From NCBI GenBank assembly GCA_025699075.1, contig JAILWG010000004.1:1-64000 (forward strand): 64,000 nt of DNA. The letters are read 5' to 3'. The position numbers and the translations under genes were made by a program. The number at the start of each line of letters is the position of its first letter. Positions within the stretch are counted from its first letter, which is position 1. The DNA comes from Candidatus Nitrosopumilus sp. (GTDB lineage: Archaea > Thermoproteota > Nitrososphaeria > Nitrososphaerales > Nitrosopumilaceae). The notes under the pieces are model-generated. The model had not been told where the DNA came from. It was given only the letters and a program-made list of their open reading frames with translations, and searched no databases. This document shows positions 25,458-34,382 of the stretch, in pieces.

Positions 25458-26414
25458 ATGCTCGTACAACAATCCTCAGAACTCAAAGAAGAAATTTTGA
25501 GACTCAAAAAAGAAAAAGATGTGGTAATTTTGGCTCATAATTATCAGATTCCTGATGTTCAGGATGTGGCTGATTTTACTGGTGATTCATTAGGGCTGTC
25601 TAGACAGGCTGCAAAAGTTCCTCAAAAAACAATTCTCTTTTGTGGTGTAAACTTTATGGCAGAAACTGCTGCAATTATCAGTCCTGAAAAAAAGGTACTA
25701 TTGCCTGATTTGGAAGCTGGATGCTCTTTATCTGATTCAATTACTGTAGATGAATTAAGAAATTGGAAAAAACAACATCCTGATGCAATTGCAGTTGGAT
25801 ATGTTAACACTACTGCAGAAATCAAAGCAGAACTTGATTATTGTTGCACTTCTTCCAACGCTGTTAATGTTGTAAAGGCAATACCTGAAGACAAAGAAAT
25901 TCTGTTTTTACCTGACATGTTTTTGGGATCCTATGTTGCAAAAATGACTGGACGAAAAAATATGCATATTTGGGCAGGTGAATGTCACGTTCATGCAGGA
26001 ATCACTCCTGAAGATGTGACACAAAAACTAAATTCTATGAAAGATGCTGAATTCGTAATACACCCTGAATGCAGTTGTACTACTCCTATGATGTATGATG
26101 TTGCAGACGGAAGTTATGATGATCAAAAAGTTTCAATTCTTTCAACTGAAGGAATGCTGAATCACGTAAAAGAATCTGATGCCAAAAATTTTGTTGTTGC
26201 AACTGAGACCGGAATTTTGTACAGAATGAGACAACAAAATCCAGGAAAAACATTCATTCCTGCATCTGAAAAGGCAGAATGTCAATACATGAAAATGATT
26301 ACACTTGAAAAAGTGTATGATGCATTGATAAATGAAAAAAATGTTGTCACCGTTCCTAAAGAAATTGCAGATAAAGCTCGTCTTGCAATTGATAGAATGC
26401 TTGCAATAAGTTAA
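25458..26414 (+). CDS. nadA: Quinolinate synthase A
   Basis: The 318-residue enzyme condenses iminoaspartate with dihydroxyacetone phosphate to quinolinate and needs a [4Fe-4S] cluster. Visible family features are the N-terminal 'VILAHNYQIPDVQDVADFTGDS', FCGVNFMAET with the first cluster Cys, WAGECHVHAGI with the second and the 'HPECSCTTPM' region, and a third Cys near 'SEKAECQYM'. The length is typical. It follows nadX, with nadC one gene further on but convergent. Confidence 0.94.
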   Translation: MLVQQSSELKEEILRLKKEKDVVILAHNYQIPDVQDVADFTGDSLGLSRQAAKVPQKTILFCGVNFMAETAAIISPEKKVLLPDLEAGCSLSDSITVDELRNWKKQHPDAIAVGYVNTTAEIKAELDYCCTSSNAVNVVKAIPEDKEILFLPDMFLGSYVAKMTGRKNMHIWAGECHVHAGITPEDVTQKLNSMKDAEFVIHPECSCTTPMMYDVADGSYDDQKVSILSTEGMLNHVKESDAKNFVVATETGILYRMRQQNPGKTFIPASEKAECQYMKMITLEKVYDALINEKNVVTVPKEIADKARLAIDRMLAIS

Positions 26415-26421
26415 ACTACGT

Positions 26422-26823
26422 GTGACTGTTTTGGTTGGATTATTTAGCAGGACTCCCAAAGATCCCAACCAAAAAAAGAATATTGAAAAATTTAAGGAAT
26501 TCAAAAAACTTGCAAAACAAAAAAAATACGATGATGCTCTAAAATCAGGCACAGAATACATCAAAAGAGTCCCAAATAATCATGATGCATTATTTACAAT
26601 GGGTGGAATTTACTATCTAAAGAAAAAGTACAAAACTGCAATTTCATATCTTGACAAATCCCTTGAAATTGCCGCATATGATGTTGATGCATTATTGCTA
26701 AAGGCATATTCTCATCAAAAACTAGGTGAAAATAAACGAGCAATACAGTGTTGCGAAAAAATTCAAGAAGTTGATCCTAAAAACAAATCTGTGTCTGAAT
26801 TATTATCTCAACTAAATTCTTAG
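26422..26823 (+). CDS. TPR-repeat protein
   Basis: The 133-residue protein starts at GTG eight bases after nadA. It has a basic helical N-terminus and about three tetratricopeptide repeats, with 'ALKSGTEYIKRVPNNHDALFTMGGIYYLKKKYKTAISYLDKSLE' showing the alternating small and aromatic TPR residues. TPRs mediate protein-protein contacts; the partner is unknown. Its last four bases overlap the convergent nadC stop. It is probably cotranscribed with nadA. Confidence 0.75.
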   Translation: MTVLVGLFSRTPKDPNQKKNIEKFKEFKKLAKQKKYDDALKSGTEYIKRVPNNHDALFTMGGIYYLKKKYKTAISYLDKSLEIAAYDVDALLLKAYSHQKLGENKRAIQCCEKIQEVDPKNKSVSELLSQLNS

Positions 26824-27635
26824 ATTTCTAGGCTCATGTCAATTCCTTTGACAGAATTTGTAATGCTTCCAACTGAGATAATATCTACTCCTGTTTGACC
26901 ATACTTTGATATGTTCTTTGAATTAATTCCACCTGATGCTTCAAGCATTACTTTGTTCCTTAATTTTTGATTTTTAAGAATTTGAATTGTTTTTTTGATT
27001 TGGGCTGGTGTAAAATTGTCTAGCATGATAATGGTCGCACCCTCTTTTGCTGCTAACACTGCATCTGGTGTGTTTTCAACCTCTACTTCAAATTTTTTGT
27101 ATCTCTTCTTTGCTTTTTTAATTAATGATAGCAATGAATCCTCAACTGCAATATGATTATCCTTAATCATGATCATCTCGTCTAGTGTGAGTCTGTGTTT
27201 TTTACCTCCTCCAGTTTCTACAGCTTCTTTATCGAAATATCTTAGTCCTGGGGCTGTTTTTCTAGTAGCATACAATTTTGTTCTGCTAGGAATTTTTTTC
27301 ACAAGTGCATTTGTTTGTGTGGCTATTCCGCTCATTCTGGTTAGAAGATTTAATGCTGTTCTCTCACATGTTAAAATATCTCCTGCATTTCCTGTGATTA
27401 TCATTATTGTCTGATTTTGATTCACTTTTGAGCCGTCTTTTTTTAAAATTTTTGAACTACATCCTTTTAATTTGAAAATCTCTTTTGCATATGTTGTTCC
27501 TGCAACAATGGCATCCTCTCTTGAGATGATCTTGACTGAAATTTTTTTCTTTGGTAGTAAGTTACTAGTAATGTCTTCCTTACCAATGTCTTCAGCCAGA
27601 AATTGTAGTAATTGTTTTTTTGAATTAAATGCCAA
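26820..27635 (-). CDS. nadC: Nicotinate-nucleotide pyrophosphorylase (carboxylating)
   Basis: The 271-residue phosphoribosyltransferase converts quinolinate and PRPP to nicotinate mononucleotide. Recognisable segments are the N-terminal 'DIGKEDITSNLL', 'ERTALNLLTRMSGIAT', ATRKTAPGLR, 'KHRLTLDEMIMIKDNH', EVEVENT and the phosphate-binding 'ASGGINSKNI' with 'DIISVGSIT'. The start is TTG at 27635. With nadX and nadA it completes the aspartate-to-NaMN route in one locus, although it is transcribed toward them. Confidence 0.93.
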   Translation of the reverse strand: MAFNSKKQLLQFLAEDIGKEDITSNLLPKKKISVKIISREDAIVAGTTYAKEIFKLKGCSSKILKKDGSKVNQNQTIMIITGNAGDILTCERTALNLLTRMSGIATQTNALVKKIPSRTKLYATRKTAPGLRYFDKEAVETGGGKKHRLTLDEMIMIKDNHIAVEDSLLSLIKKAKKRYKKFEVEVENTPDAVLAAKEGATIIMLDNFTPAQIKKTIQILKNQKLRNKVMLEASGGINSKNISKYGQTGVDIISVGSITNSVKGIDMSLEI

Positions 27636-27670
27636 TATGATGATGATGTACTAATCTAATTTTAAAGATT

Positions 27671-27859
27671 TTATGTAACTTTGATTGCGTACTTGCCTTT
27701 AGTTGTAATGCCTAAAGTTTTTGAAATTTCTGAATTTGTTGGATCGACTACTAGTACAACTCCACTCCAATCTGGTGTCAAGTCTGATGATTTACAATTT
27801 GGACATACTTTTAGAGTTGTTACATGTTTACATTTACGGCATGCCATCTCTCGTGCCAT
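27671..27859 (-). CDS. spt4: Transcription elongation factor Spt4 (RpoE'')
   Basis: The 62-residue protein has four Cys (Cys7, Cys10, Cys19, Cys22) forming the zinc site of archaeal Spt4. These are followed by 'DWSGVVLVVDPTNSEISKTL' and the terminal GKYAIKV. It pairs with Spt5 to form the processivity clamp over RNA polymerase. It lies one base after rpoE' in the standard archaeal arrangement. Confidence 0.93.
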   Translation of the reverse strand: MAREMACRKCKHVTTLKVCPNCKSSDLTPDWSGVVLVVDPTNSEISKTLGITTKGKYAIKVT

Positions 27860-27860
27860 T

Positions 27861-28457
27861 CTAACTTGCCTCTACTTTTTCTTCCTTTGCTGGCTCTTCT
27901 TTGCCACCGCCGGCTTTCTTAATCTCTTCTGCAATCCATTCATCTGCACCAAGGAATGGCTGTCTACATGTAATTCCAATCTTACCCATTGCAGCAGCTT
28001 TACCTAATGACACTGCAGTGATTCTTGCACGAAGTGTGGAACCAACTTTGAGTGTTCTGCCACTTTGATTGGCTAAGATCATTCCAGATTTAACATCACT
28101 CTTTAGATAATCATCCATGACTTGTGATAAGTGAAGTAAAGCATCAGTTGGACCAATTCTTACAAATGCCCCAAAGTCTGTAATGTCTACAATTTCACCT
28201 TGAACAATTTCTTGTAGTTTTGGATAAAATGTTAATGCTTCAAATTCGACTTTGTGGAATGTTCCGCCATCTCCGGCAATCATTTTTCCCATCTCGTCAA
28301 CTTTGGCATCTAAAATCATAATGATATATCCCAAATCTGCGTTAATCATACTCTCGTACTTTTCTTTGAGAATGTTTACTGCAGCCTTTTTGAGTGTGGT
28401 TCCAAACAAGCTTGGTGGAATCCTAACAACATCAACTAGGGTAGATATAGAAAACAA
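27861..28457 (-). CDS. rpoE1: RNA polymerase subunit RpoE' (Rpb7-like)
   Basis: The 198-residue subunit has the N-terminal tip domain ('DVVRIPPSLFGTTLKKAAVNIL') and an S1-type OB fold ('GEIVDITDFGAFVRIGPTDALLHLSQV'), as in Rpb7 of the polymerase stalk. Its partner RpoF binds it and aids open-complex formation. The C-terminal Lys/Glu tail is a local addition. The start is TTG at 28457. It forms a two-gene operon with spt4. Confidence 0.94.
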   Translation of the reverse strand: MFSISTLVDVVRIPPSLFGTTLKKAAVNILKEKYESMINADLGYIIMILDAKVDEMGKMIAGDGGTFHKVEFEALTFYPKLQEIVQGEIVDITDFGAFVRIGPTDALLHLSQVMDDYLKSDVKSGMILANQSGRTLKVGSTLRARITAVSLGKAAAMGKIGITCRQPFLGADEWIAEEIKKAGGGKEEPAKEEKVEAS

Positions 28458-28574
28458 ATGTACATTTTTTCTCGAATTTCAATTTATGAATGTTTAGGTA
28501 ATTTTAGGCTTGAAAATCAAAGATTTTTCAAATTTTTCAAATTAATGCCAATTTCTTTTGGTCTCTGACTTATG

Positions 28575-28582
28575 TTTAAATA
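28575..28582 (+). promoter_or_regulatory. TATA-like box of the Mrp gene
   Basis: TTTAAATA lies 24-31 nt before the ATG at 28606. This placement supports that ATG over the upstream TTG at 28558, which would lie upstream of the transcription start. Confidence 0.5.
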
Positions 28583-28605
28583 ATGTGAACAGACTTTTTG
28601 ACGCA

Positions 28606-29718
28606 ATGGTGGGAATCGATCAAGTTCTTGAAAAACTCAGTACTGTGATTGATCCTGATTTGAAAAAAGATATCGTATCTATGGGTATGATTAAAGATTT
28701 AGAACTTAATGATGGAAATCTCCAGTTTACTTTAGAATTAACAACTCCAGCATGTCCGTTCAATGTTGAAATCGAAGATGATGTCAGAAAAGCAATTGCA
28801 GAGCTTTCTGACTTGAAAAATTTTGATATGAAAGTTACTGCCAAAGTTATGGAAGGACGTTCGCTAGATGATGATACTGGAATGAAGACTGTCAAAAATA
28901 TCATTGGTGTTGCAAGTGGAAAGGGTGGAGTTGGAAAATCAACTGTTTCATTAAACTTGGCTCTTGCTTTATCTGAATCAGGAGCTAAAGTTGGTTTGCT
29001 TGATGCTGATATCTATGGTCCTAGTATTCCGTTAATGCTCGGAATGAAAGATGGATTCATGGAAGTAGAAGATAACAAACTACAACCAGCTGATTCACAC
29101 GGACTCAAAGTTGTTTCATTTGGCTTCTTTGCTGATCAATCAAACCAAGCAGCAATTTATCGTGGTCCTATTATTTCTGGAATACTAAAACAATTTCTCG
29201 TTGATACTAATTGGTCTGAATTAGATTATCTTATTGTAGATCTTCCACCTGGAACTGGTGATATTCCATTAACTCTTGCACAGACAATTCCTATTACGGG
29301 AATCCTTGTTGTTACTACTCCACAAGATGTTGCAAGTGATGTTGCAGTAAAAGCAGTATCTATGTTTGAAAAACTAAATGTTCCAATTATTGGTGTTGTT
29401 GAAAACATGAGTCACTTTATCTGTCCAAACTGTAATGATAAACATTACATCTTTGGTGAAGGTGGCGCAAAAAAAATCAGTGAGAAATTTAACATGCCTT
29501 TCTTGGGCGAAATTCCATTAAATTCTGGAATCATGTCTGGTTCTGATTTAGGAAAGCCAATTATGATTACAAATCCTGATTCACCAAGTGCTAAAGCATT
29601 TAGAGTTAGTGCAAAAAACATTGCAGCACAATGCAGTATTCTTGCAGCTAAACTTCAAGAAGAGATGGCATCTGAAAGTTCCGGTGATGAACCTGCACCA
29701 GAGGCAAGTACAAACTAA
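28606..29718 (+). CDS. Mrp/NBP35-family ATP-binding Fe-S carrier
   Basis: The 370-residue protein, from the ATG favoured by the upstream TATA box, has an N-terminal MIP18-like domain (about 1-90, 'MGMIKDLEL' and 'TTPACPF'). A deviant Walker A P-loop ATPase follows, with GVASGKGGVGKST, LLDADIYGPS and DLPPGTGD. CPNC near the C-terminus is the conserved cluster-bridging motif. Mrp proteins assemble and hand over [4Fe-4S] clusters. The next gene begins 11 bases after the stop. Confidence 0.92.
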   Translation: MVGIDQVLEKLSTVIDPDLKKDIVSMGMIKDLELNDGNLQFTLELTTPACPFNVEIEDDVRKAIAELSDLKNFDMKVTAKVMEGRSLDDDTGMKTVKNIIGVASGKGGVGKSTVSLNLALALSESGAKVGLLDADIYGPSIPLMLGMKDGFMEVEDNKLQPADSHGLKVVSFGFFADQSNQAAIYRGPIISGILKQFLVDTNWSELDYLIVDLPPGTGDIPLTLAQTIPITGILVVTTPQDVASDVAVKAVSMFEKLNVPIIGVVENMSHFICPNCNDKHYIFGEGGAKKISEKFNMPFLGEIPLNSGIMSGSDLGKPIMITNPDSPSAKAFRVSAKNIAAQCSILAAKLQEEMASESSGDEPAPEASTN

Positions 29719-29729
29719 TCTCGATTCCT

Positions 29730-30224
29730 GTGAAATTACCTGATTCTCTTAGAGAGCAAATGAAAATCCCTTTGGGGATACTCTTACCTGAAAGTCAAAC
29801 TAGCAAAGATGAAATTCAAAAACATCTGACAGAAGACTCTTACATCATAACTGTGGGTGACCGTACAACTGAAAAAATGATTGACTTTGGGTTGATTCCT
29901 TCCTTGCAAATCATTGATGGACAAGAGAGACGAGAAAAAAGAGAGCCTCCAAAACTGGAAAATGCAACTGAACTCACTGTTGATAACCCTGCAGCAGAAA
30001 TTACCCCTCAAAGTATCTCTTTGATCAAAAATGCATTTACTATGAAATCTCCTGTTAGAATACTTGTTACTGGCGAAGAAGATCTTTTGGTTATTCCAGT
30101 GTGCATTCATGCACCTGAAAATGCAGTCGTAATGTATGGTCAACCTCATGAAGGACTAGTCATAGTAAAAGTCACTACCGAAATTAGAAATAAAGCACAA
30201 ACATTACTTGATTTAATGGAATAA
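29730..30224 (+). CDS. GTP-dependent dephospho-CoA kinase (DUF359)
   Basis: The 164-residue archaeal protein matches the DUF359 family, which was shown to phosphorylate dephospho-CoA with GTP. Characteristic segments are 'IITVGDRTTEKMIDFGLIP' and 'IIDGQERREKR', an 'AVVMYGQPHEGLVIVKV' C-terminus, and 'VTGEEDLLVIPVCIHAP'. The last step of coenzyme A synthesis in archaea uses this enzyme in place of CoaE. The start is GTG. It probably shares a transcript with Mrp. Confidence 0.88.
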   Translation: MKLPDSLREQMKIPLGILLPESQTSKDEIQKHLTEDSYIITVGDRTTEKMIDFGLIPSLQIIDGQERREKREPPKLENATELTVDNPAAEITPQSISLIKNAFTMKSPVRILVTGEEDLLVIPVCIHAPENAVVMYGQPHEGLVIVKVTTEIRNKAQTLLDLME

Positions 30225-30226
30225 TC

Positions 30227-30286
30227 GGGGTGTGATGAGACGGTGGCTGTATGATTGATGATTACCCCACTAAAACCTCTGACCCT
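30227..30286 (+). ncRNA. Candidate C/D-box small RNA
   Basis: Immediately after the dephospho-CoA kinase gene lie GTGATGA (30232-30238, C box), TTGATGA (30255-30261, C' box) and CTGA (30279-30282, D box). GGGGT and ACCCT flank them and can form the terminal stem of a K-turn. A D' box is weak (CTGT at 30247-30250) and the spacing between boxes is unequal, so the fit is imperfect. Such RNAs guide 2'-O-methylation of rRNA or tRNA. No target was tested. Confidence 0.45.
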
Positions 30287-30423
30287 ATTAATTCAAAATT
30301 TTAAAAAAATTGGCAACATGTCATACTATGATGTAAATCTAATTAAAAAAAGAAAAGGAATTTTGAGAATATCTAAAAATAATCTAGTTTAAAATTAATC
30401 AAACGAAACTAATCTACAATCTT

Positions 30424-30552
30424 CTATTTTTGGTGTTTTGGTAAACATTCTTTGCAATATACAGGTCTATCTGGTTTTGGTTCAAAAGGAACTTCTGAAT
30501 CCTTACCACAATCTGCACATGTACATTTGTACATTTTTCTGTCTTGTGACAT
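30424..30552 (-). CDS. 42-residue zinc-binding microprotein
   Basis: The minus-strand ATG at 30552 opens 42 residues containing KCTCADCGKDSEVPFEP and RPVYCKECLPKH. This C-x2-C...VPF-x-P...RPVYC-x2-C pattern is a known small zinc-binding module found in many bacteria and archaea. It is short but complete. It sits alone in a gap between two + strand genes. Confidence 0.7.
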   Translation of the reverse strand: MSQDRKMYKCTCADCGKDSEVPFEPKPDRPVYCKECLPKHQK

Positions 30553-30799
30553 GATTCCAATTCATTTACTATCTATAAGAATGGACGTTACTTGCCTCTG
30601 ATTTCAATTTATTACAGATACTTTATAGGACAAAGAGAATCTATGAAAAGGGAATTATTTTTTCAGGATGTATTATTTTTCTTAAAGATAAACCAAAATT
30701 ACACGATTTTCTAATTCGAGACAAATTTACCCTTTTTTGAAATTCTCTAAAAATACAGACTTCAGATATAGTTATTATCTGGATTGGAAAATTTCTGAT

Positions 30800-30958
30800 A
30801 TGGGATTCAAAAAAGGCATTAACACATGTGTAGAATGCGAGAAGAAAATGAAAGAGGATCCTAACGAAACAGGCATGTGCAGTAAATGCGGTTCAGCACA
30901 GACTCGTATTGAATCAACAATTTACAAAGAATTAATCGGAGAAGGAAATTTCCCATAA
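30800..30958 (+). CDS. 52-residue zinc-ribbon microprotein
   Basis: I place the start at ATG 30800; a TTG at 30737 would add 21 residues of unlikely sequence. The product has CVECEKKMKEDPNETGMCSKCG, two C-x2-C pairs that fit a zinc ribbon, and a helical C-terminus. Its function is unknown. It is one of many small zinc proteins here. Confidence 0.62.
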   Translation: MGFKKGINTCVECEKKMKEDPNETGMCSKCGSAQTRIESTIYKELIGEGNFP

Positions 30959-31037
30959 GATTGATTTCTGAATAATATTGTTCAGGCATTCACAACACAT
31001 CAATTAATTTAAGAACTCTACTTGTATAATCAAGGTA

Positions 31038-31289
31038 TTGGTTCATTACTATATCAGTCAGATAAAACACATACCACAAAAGCCATCTCAATGTGTCAGT
31101 TGCAAAAAATCAGATCTCAAAGATGATGCAGTTTTAGCAACAACAGGACCTTCTGAGAAATATGCCGACTATGTACCATCCACATTGTGTCTGTCATGTG
31201 AAACTTTGATGATAATTACATCTCACCCTGGTGCAGTAGTTGGAGTTAATCATACAACCGGAAATCAAGTTACTGTACGCGAGAGATAA
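31038..31289 (+). CDS. Small zinc-ribbon protein
   Basis: The 83-residue product starts at TTG. It contains QCVSCKKSD and 'LCLSCETLMIITSHPG', two C-x2-C pairs about 30 residues apart, with beta-prone sequence between. The frame is intact with typical codon usage. No family is recognised. It lies 79 bp after another zinc microprotein on the same strand. Confidence 0.6.
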   Translation: MVHYYISQIKHIPQKPSQCVSCKKSDLKDDAVLATTGPSEKYADYVPSTLCLSCETLMIITSHPGAVVGVNHTTGNQVTVRER

Positions 31290-31433
31290 TACCAGAATTT
31301 ATCATGATTCTGGACTTTATGTTTGCTAATGGATTAAAGCAATCATCTGTCTTGTTCTAGTCAAATGCGTTTAGTTTTACCAATACAACATATTGACATT
31401 TCAAGATAAACACAGATTCTCTAATGTAGAATT

Positions 31434-31811
31434 GTGAAACTTGATCCTGATCTTACGTTGCAAATTTTAGAAAAAGTCGGCATCTATTCTAGCCGTTTTT
31501 CTATCCCTGAACCTCAAATTCTCTTAACTTCAAAAGAGGTATTGGATGCGCCAAAAGAAATGACTGAAGGTAGGCGAACATCTGCCTACAAGTACTATGG
31601 AGTGTCGTACCTTCAACATAATCTTGTTTTTATCAATGTTAGAAAAATTCCAGATGAGAAAACTTTGGAGAACACAATTGTTCATGAATTAATCCATATG
31701 CGATTTCCATATCTTGCTCATGGGAAACGATTTAACAAACTGGTAAGGCAAGGATTGAAAGGAAAAACATTTACTCCTTATAGAAAAAGAATCAAGATCG
31801 CTGCTATTTGA
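31434..31811 (+). CDS. SprT-like zinc metallopeptidase-type protein
   Basis: The 125-residue protein has HELIH (His84, Glu85, His88) followed by LAHGKRF (His96), the zinc-site spacing of SprT-like or WLM-like metallopeptidases. The gene starts at GTG. It is short and has no zinc ribbon fused after it, so it may be a minimal form. The SprT family includes proteases that remove DNA-protein crosslinks, but its target here is unknown. Confidence 0.68.
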   Translation: MKLDPDLTLQILEKVGIYSSRFSIPEPQILLTSKEVLDAPKEMTEGRRTSAYKYYGVSYLQHNLVFINVRKIPDEKTLENTIVHELIHMRFPYLAHGKRFNKLVRQGLKGKTFTPYRKRIKIAAI

Positions 31812-31820
31812 TTTATATTT
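31811..31820 (+). promoter_or_regulatory. TATA-like box of the pyrophosphatase gene
   Basis: ATTTATATTT ends 26 nt before ATG 31847. A TTG at 31829 would lie too close to this box, so the box supports the ATG start. Confidence 0.5.
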
Positions 31821-31846
31821 ACTAGGATTTGGCAAGCGAGTATAGC

Positions 31847-33886
31847 ATGGAAATAGCTGAGATTCTTCCCTTTATTGCAGGAATTGCATCATTTTTAGTT
31901 GCAGGTGGTCTGGTTGCCTGGATTACCAAACAGCCAGCAGGAACAAAAGAAATGATGGATATCTCAAATGCAGTCAAAGAAGGAGCATCTGCATTTCTAA
32001 AAAGAGAGATGAAGATTATTGTCCCAATTGCTATTGCATTATCTTTGATTATTGGCGTATTCTTGACTCCTTCAAATGGAATTGCTTTTGCAGTGGGTGC
32101 AGCACTTTCAGCAGTTGCAGGAATTATTTCATTAAAAATTACAGTAAAAGCAGCAGTTAGAGCTGCAAATCTTAGTGGTTCTGGTCTTGGAAAGACATTT
32201 GCCATGGCCTTTAGAGGTGGAGCAACCGTAGGTTTAGCTGTTCCAGCAATGGCTCTCTTGGCAATTACCGGACTTTATTTAATTTATCCTGACCCAATCA
32301 CAATTGCAGGTGTAGGTATTGGAGCAAGTCTCATTGCATTATTCATTAGAATTGGTGGTGGTATTTTCACAAAGGCAGCTGATATGGGTGCTGACTTGGT
32401 TGGAAAAGTTGAAGCAAACATTCCTGAAGATGATCCTAGAAATCCTGCAACTATTGCAGATAACGTGGGAGATAATGTAGGTGATGCAGCCGGAATGGGC
32501 TCTGATGTTTATGAATCTTATATTGTAACAATTCTTGCAGCCTTACTCATTGCAGCACTAATTGGCGCACCAAACTTTTTCCTTTATCCTATCTTAATTG
32601 GTTCATCTGGAATGATTGCATCAATTATTGGTGTTGTAATTGTTGGTTCAAAGAATATTACAGATGTTATGAAGCCTCTTAATCGTTCATTCTATGTTTC
32701 AGCATCTATTGCAATTGGATTAAACTATGTATTCATAACTCAATTTATTGGAAATTCATCTGCATCATATGCTCTCTTTGGTTCAACTGTGATTGGTGTA
32801 ATTCTTGTTCCAGTAATTCAAAAAATTACTGATTACTATACTAGTTACAAACAAAAACCAGTTCAAGAAATTGCAGACTCTGCAAAATGGGGATATGCAT
32901 CATTAACTTTGATGGGAATTATCAAAGGAATGCAATCAACTGGTCCATTCATGATTGCATTAGTTGTTGCAATCATCGTATCTTACAGCATTGCATCTGC
33001 AGCAGCACCTGAAGGTGCAGACCCAGTACTTTATGGAATCTTTGGTACTGCTTTGACTGCAATGGCAATGTTAAGTCTGGCAGGAATTGTTCTCAGCATT
33101 GATGCATTTGGACCAATTGCTGATAATGCAGGTGGAATTGTTGAGATGACTGGAATGGGAGAAGAAAATCGTAAGGTTACTGATGAAATTGATGCTGTTG
33201 GAAATACAACCAAGGCTGTCACTAAGGGTTTTGCAATTGCTAGTGCTGCATTAGCTGCATTGGCAATGATTCAAGCATTCCAATTTGAGGCTGCTCATGT
33301 CTTTGAAGGTATTTTAGATTTAGATTATAGTTTAACAAATCCTGCAATCGTAGTTGGATTGCTAATTGGTGGGTTGATTCCATTTATCATTACTGGCCAA
33401 CTCATTAATGGTGTCTCACGAGCCGCAGGAAAAATGGTTGATGAAGTTAGACGTCAGTTCAAAGCAGATAGTGGAATTCTTGCTGGTACGTCAAAACCTG
33501 ATTATGCAAATTGTGTAGATATTGCCACAGTTGCATCAATTAAAGAACTATACAAACCAGCAATTGTTGCAATTGCTTCTCCGATAATTTTAGGAATCTT
33601 GTTAGGTCCAACTGCAGTAGCAGGATTGTTGATGGGCGCAGTTGTCACAGGAATTTTACTGGCATACCACTTGGCAAATACTGGCGGTGCATGGGATAAT
33701 GCAAAGAAATTAGTTGAAATGAAAGGTGAAAAAGGTTCTGAAGTTCACAAAGTTGCAGTTGTAGGTGATATTATTGGTGATCCTTACAAAGATACTGCAG
33801 GTCCAGCACTTAACACTGTCATTAAATTACTAAACACAATTGCAATCGTATTTGTTTCAGCATTTGTTGCAATTCTTACTATCTAA
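31847..33886 (+). CDS. hppA: Membrane-bound pyrophosphatase, K+-independent type
   Basis: The 679-residue integral membrane protein (about 15-16 helices) couples PPi hydrolysis to cation transport. It carries the active-site segment DNVGDNVGDAAGMGSDVYES (about 205-225) and the later 'GGAWDNAKK' and 'GDPYKDTAGPALN' motifs. The diagnostic GNTTKAVTKG has Lys and Thr at the two positions that mark K+-independent, proton-pumping enzymes (Ala and Gly in K+-dependent ones). It would recover energy from PPi made in biosynthesis. Its stop overlaps the convergent gene by four bases. Confidence 0.93.
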   Translation: MEIAEILPFIAGIASFLVAGGLVAWITKQPAGTKEMMDISNAVKEGASAFLKREMKIIVPIAIALSLIIGVFLTPSNGIAFAVGAALSAVAGIISLKITVKAAVRAANLSGSGLGKTFAMAFRGGATVGLAVPAMALLAITGLYLIYPDPITIAGVGIGASLIALFIRIGGGIFTKAADMGADLVGKVEANIPEDDPRNPATIADNVGDNVGDAAGMGSDVYESYIVTILAALLIAALIGAPNFFLYPILIGSSGMIASIIGVVIVGSKNITDVMKPLNRSFYVSASIAIGLNYVFITQFIGNSSASYALFGSTVIGVILVPVIQKITDYYTSYKQKPVQEIADSAKWGYASLTLMGIIKGMQSTGPFMIALVVAIIVSYSIASAAAPEGADPVLYGIFGTALTAMAMLSLAGIVLSIDAFGPIADNAGGIVEMTGMGEENRKVTDEIDAVGNTTKAVTKGFAIASAALAALAMIQAFQFEAAHVFEGILDLDYSLTNPAIVVGLLIGGLIPFIITGQLINGVSRAAGKMVDEVRRQFKADSGILAGTSKPDYANCVDIATVASIKELYKPAIVAIASPIILGILLGPTAVAGLLMGAVVTGILLAYHLANTGGAWDNAKKLVEMKGEKGSEVHKVAVVGDIIGDPYKDTAGPALNTVIKLLNTIAIVFVSAFVAILTI

Positions 33887-34065
33887 TCTTCCACAATTAG
33901 TGTCATATCTAATTCATCAATCTGAGATTGAATTGCTTTCTGTAAAGTTGAATTGTGTGTATCACAGAATTTGAAATAATTATCTGATGTTTGAAAACAT
34001 CCACAAATCCATTTTGTTTTTTTGTCTCCTTCCACAGTCCACTTTGAGTATTTGTTTTCAGCCAT
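33883..34065 (-). CDS. Small Cys/His-containing protein
   Basis: The 60-residue protein contains WICGCFQTSDNYFKFCDTHN. The cluster of three Cys and one His suits a small metal site. The rest is helical and acidic. It has no recognisable family. The gene converges on hppA with overlapping stop codons, and lies upstream of nothing else in its direction. Confidence 0.6.
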   Translation of the reverse strand: MAENKYSKWTVEGDKKTKWICGCFQTSDNYFKFCDTHNSTLQKAIQSQIDELDMTLIVED

Positions 34066-34124
34066 ACAATCTCTATGTTACTTCATCTAAAAAATATGTT
34101 CTTTAATAAAAAGGAAAAAAATGT

Positions 34125-34382
34125 TTAAGGACAGCCTTCCATCTTTTGGATAAAGTAGCCTTTTTCCTTAATTGCCTGTTCTACAGGCTCTGGTGCTCCT
34201 TGTGAATGGCAGAATTGACATTCGTTTGTAGTCATCTCTGCTTCTCCTTCACCGACGGATGCTAACCACTCTTTACCATATGCAATGGCTTTGTCGTGAT
34301 CTTTTTCACCAGTAATTACATCAAAGTGCATGGTGTGACCATCTGCTGCTTTGACATAAGTGTCGTATACGTGAATTTCCAT
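34125..34382 (-). CDS. DUF2024-like protein
   Basis: The 85-residue protein begins MEIHVYDTYVKAADGHTMHF, which matches the start of DUF2024-type proteins, and ends with a 'NECQFCHSQGAPEPVEQAI' Cys-containing segment and 'KGYFIQKMEGCP'. The family has a small alpha/beta fold of unknown function. The HS-x-C and C-x2-C residues could bind a metal. The gene stands alone. Confidence 0.65.
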   Translation of the reverse strand: MEIHVYDTYVKAADGHTMHFDVITGEKDHDKAIAYGKEWLASVGEGEAEMTTNECQFCHSQGAPEPVEQAIKEKGYFIQKMEGCP

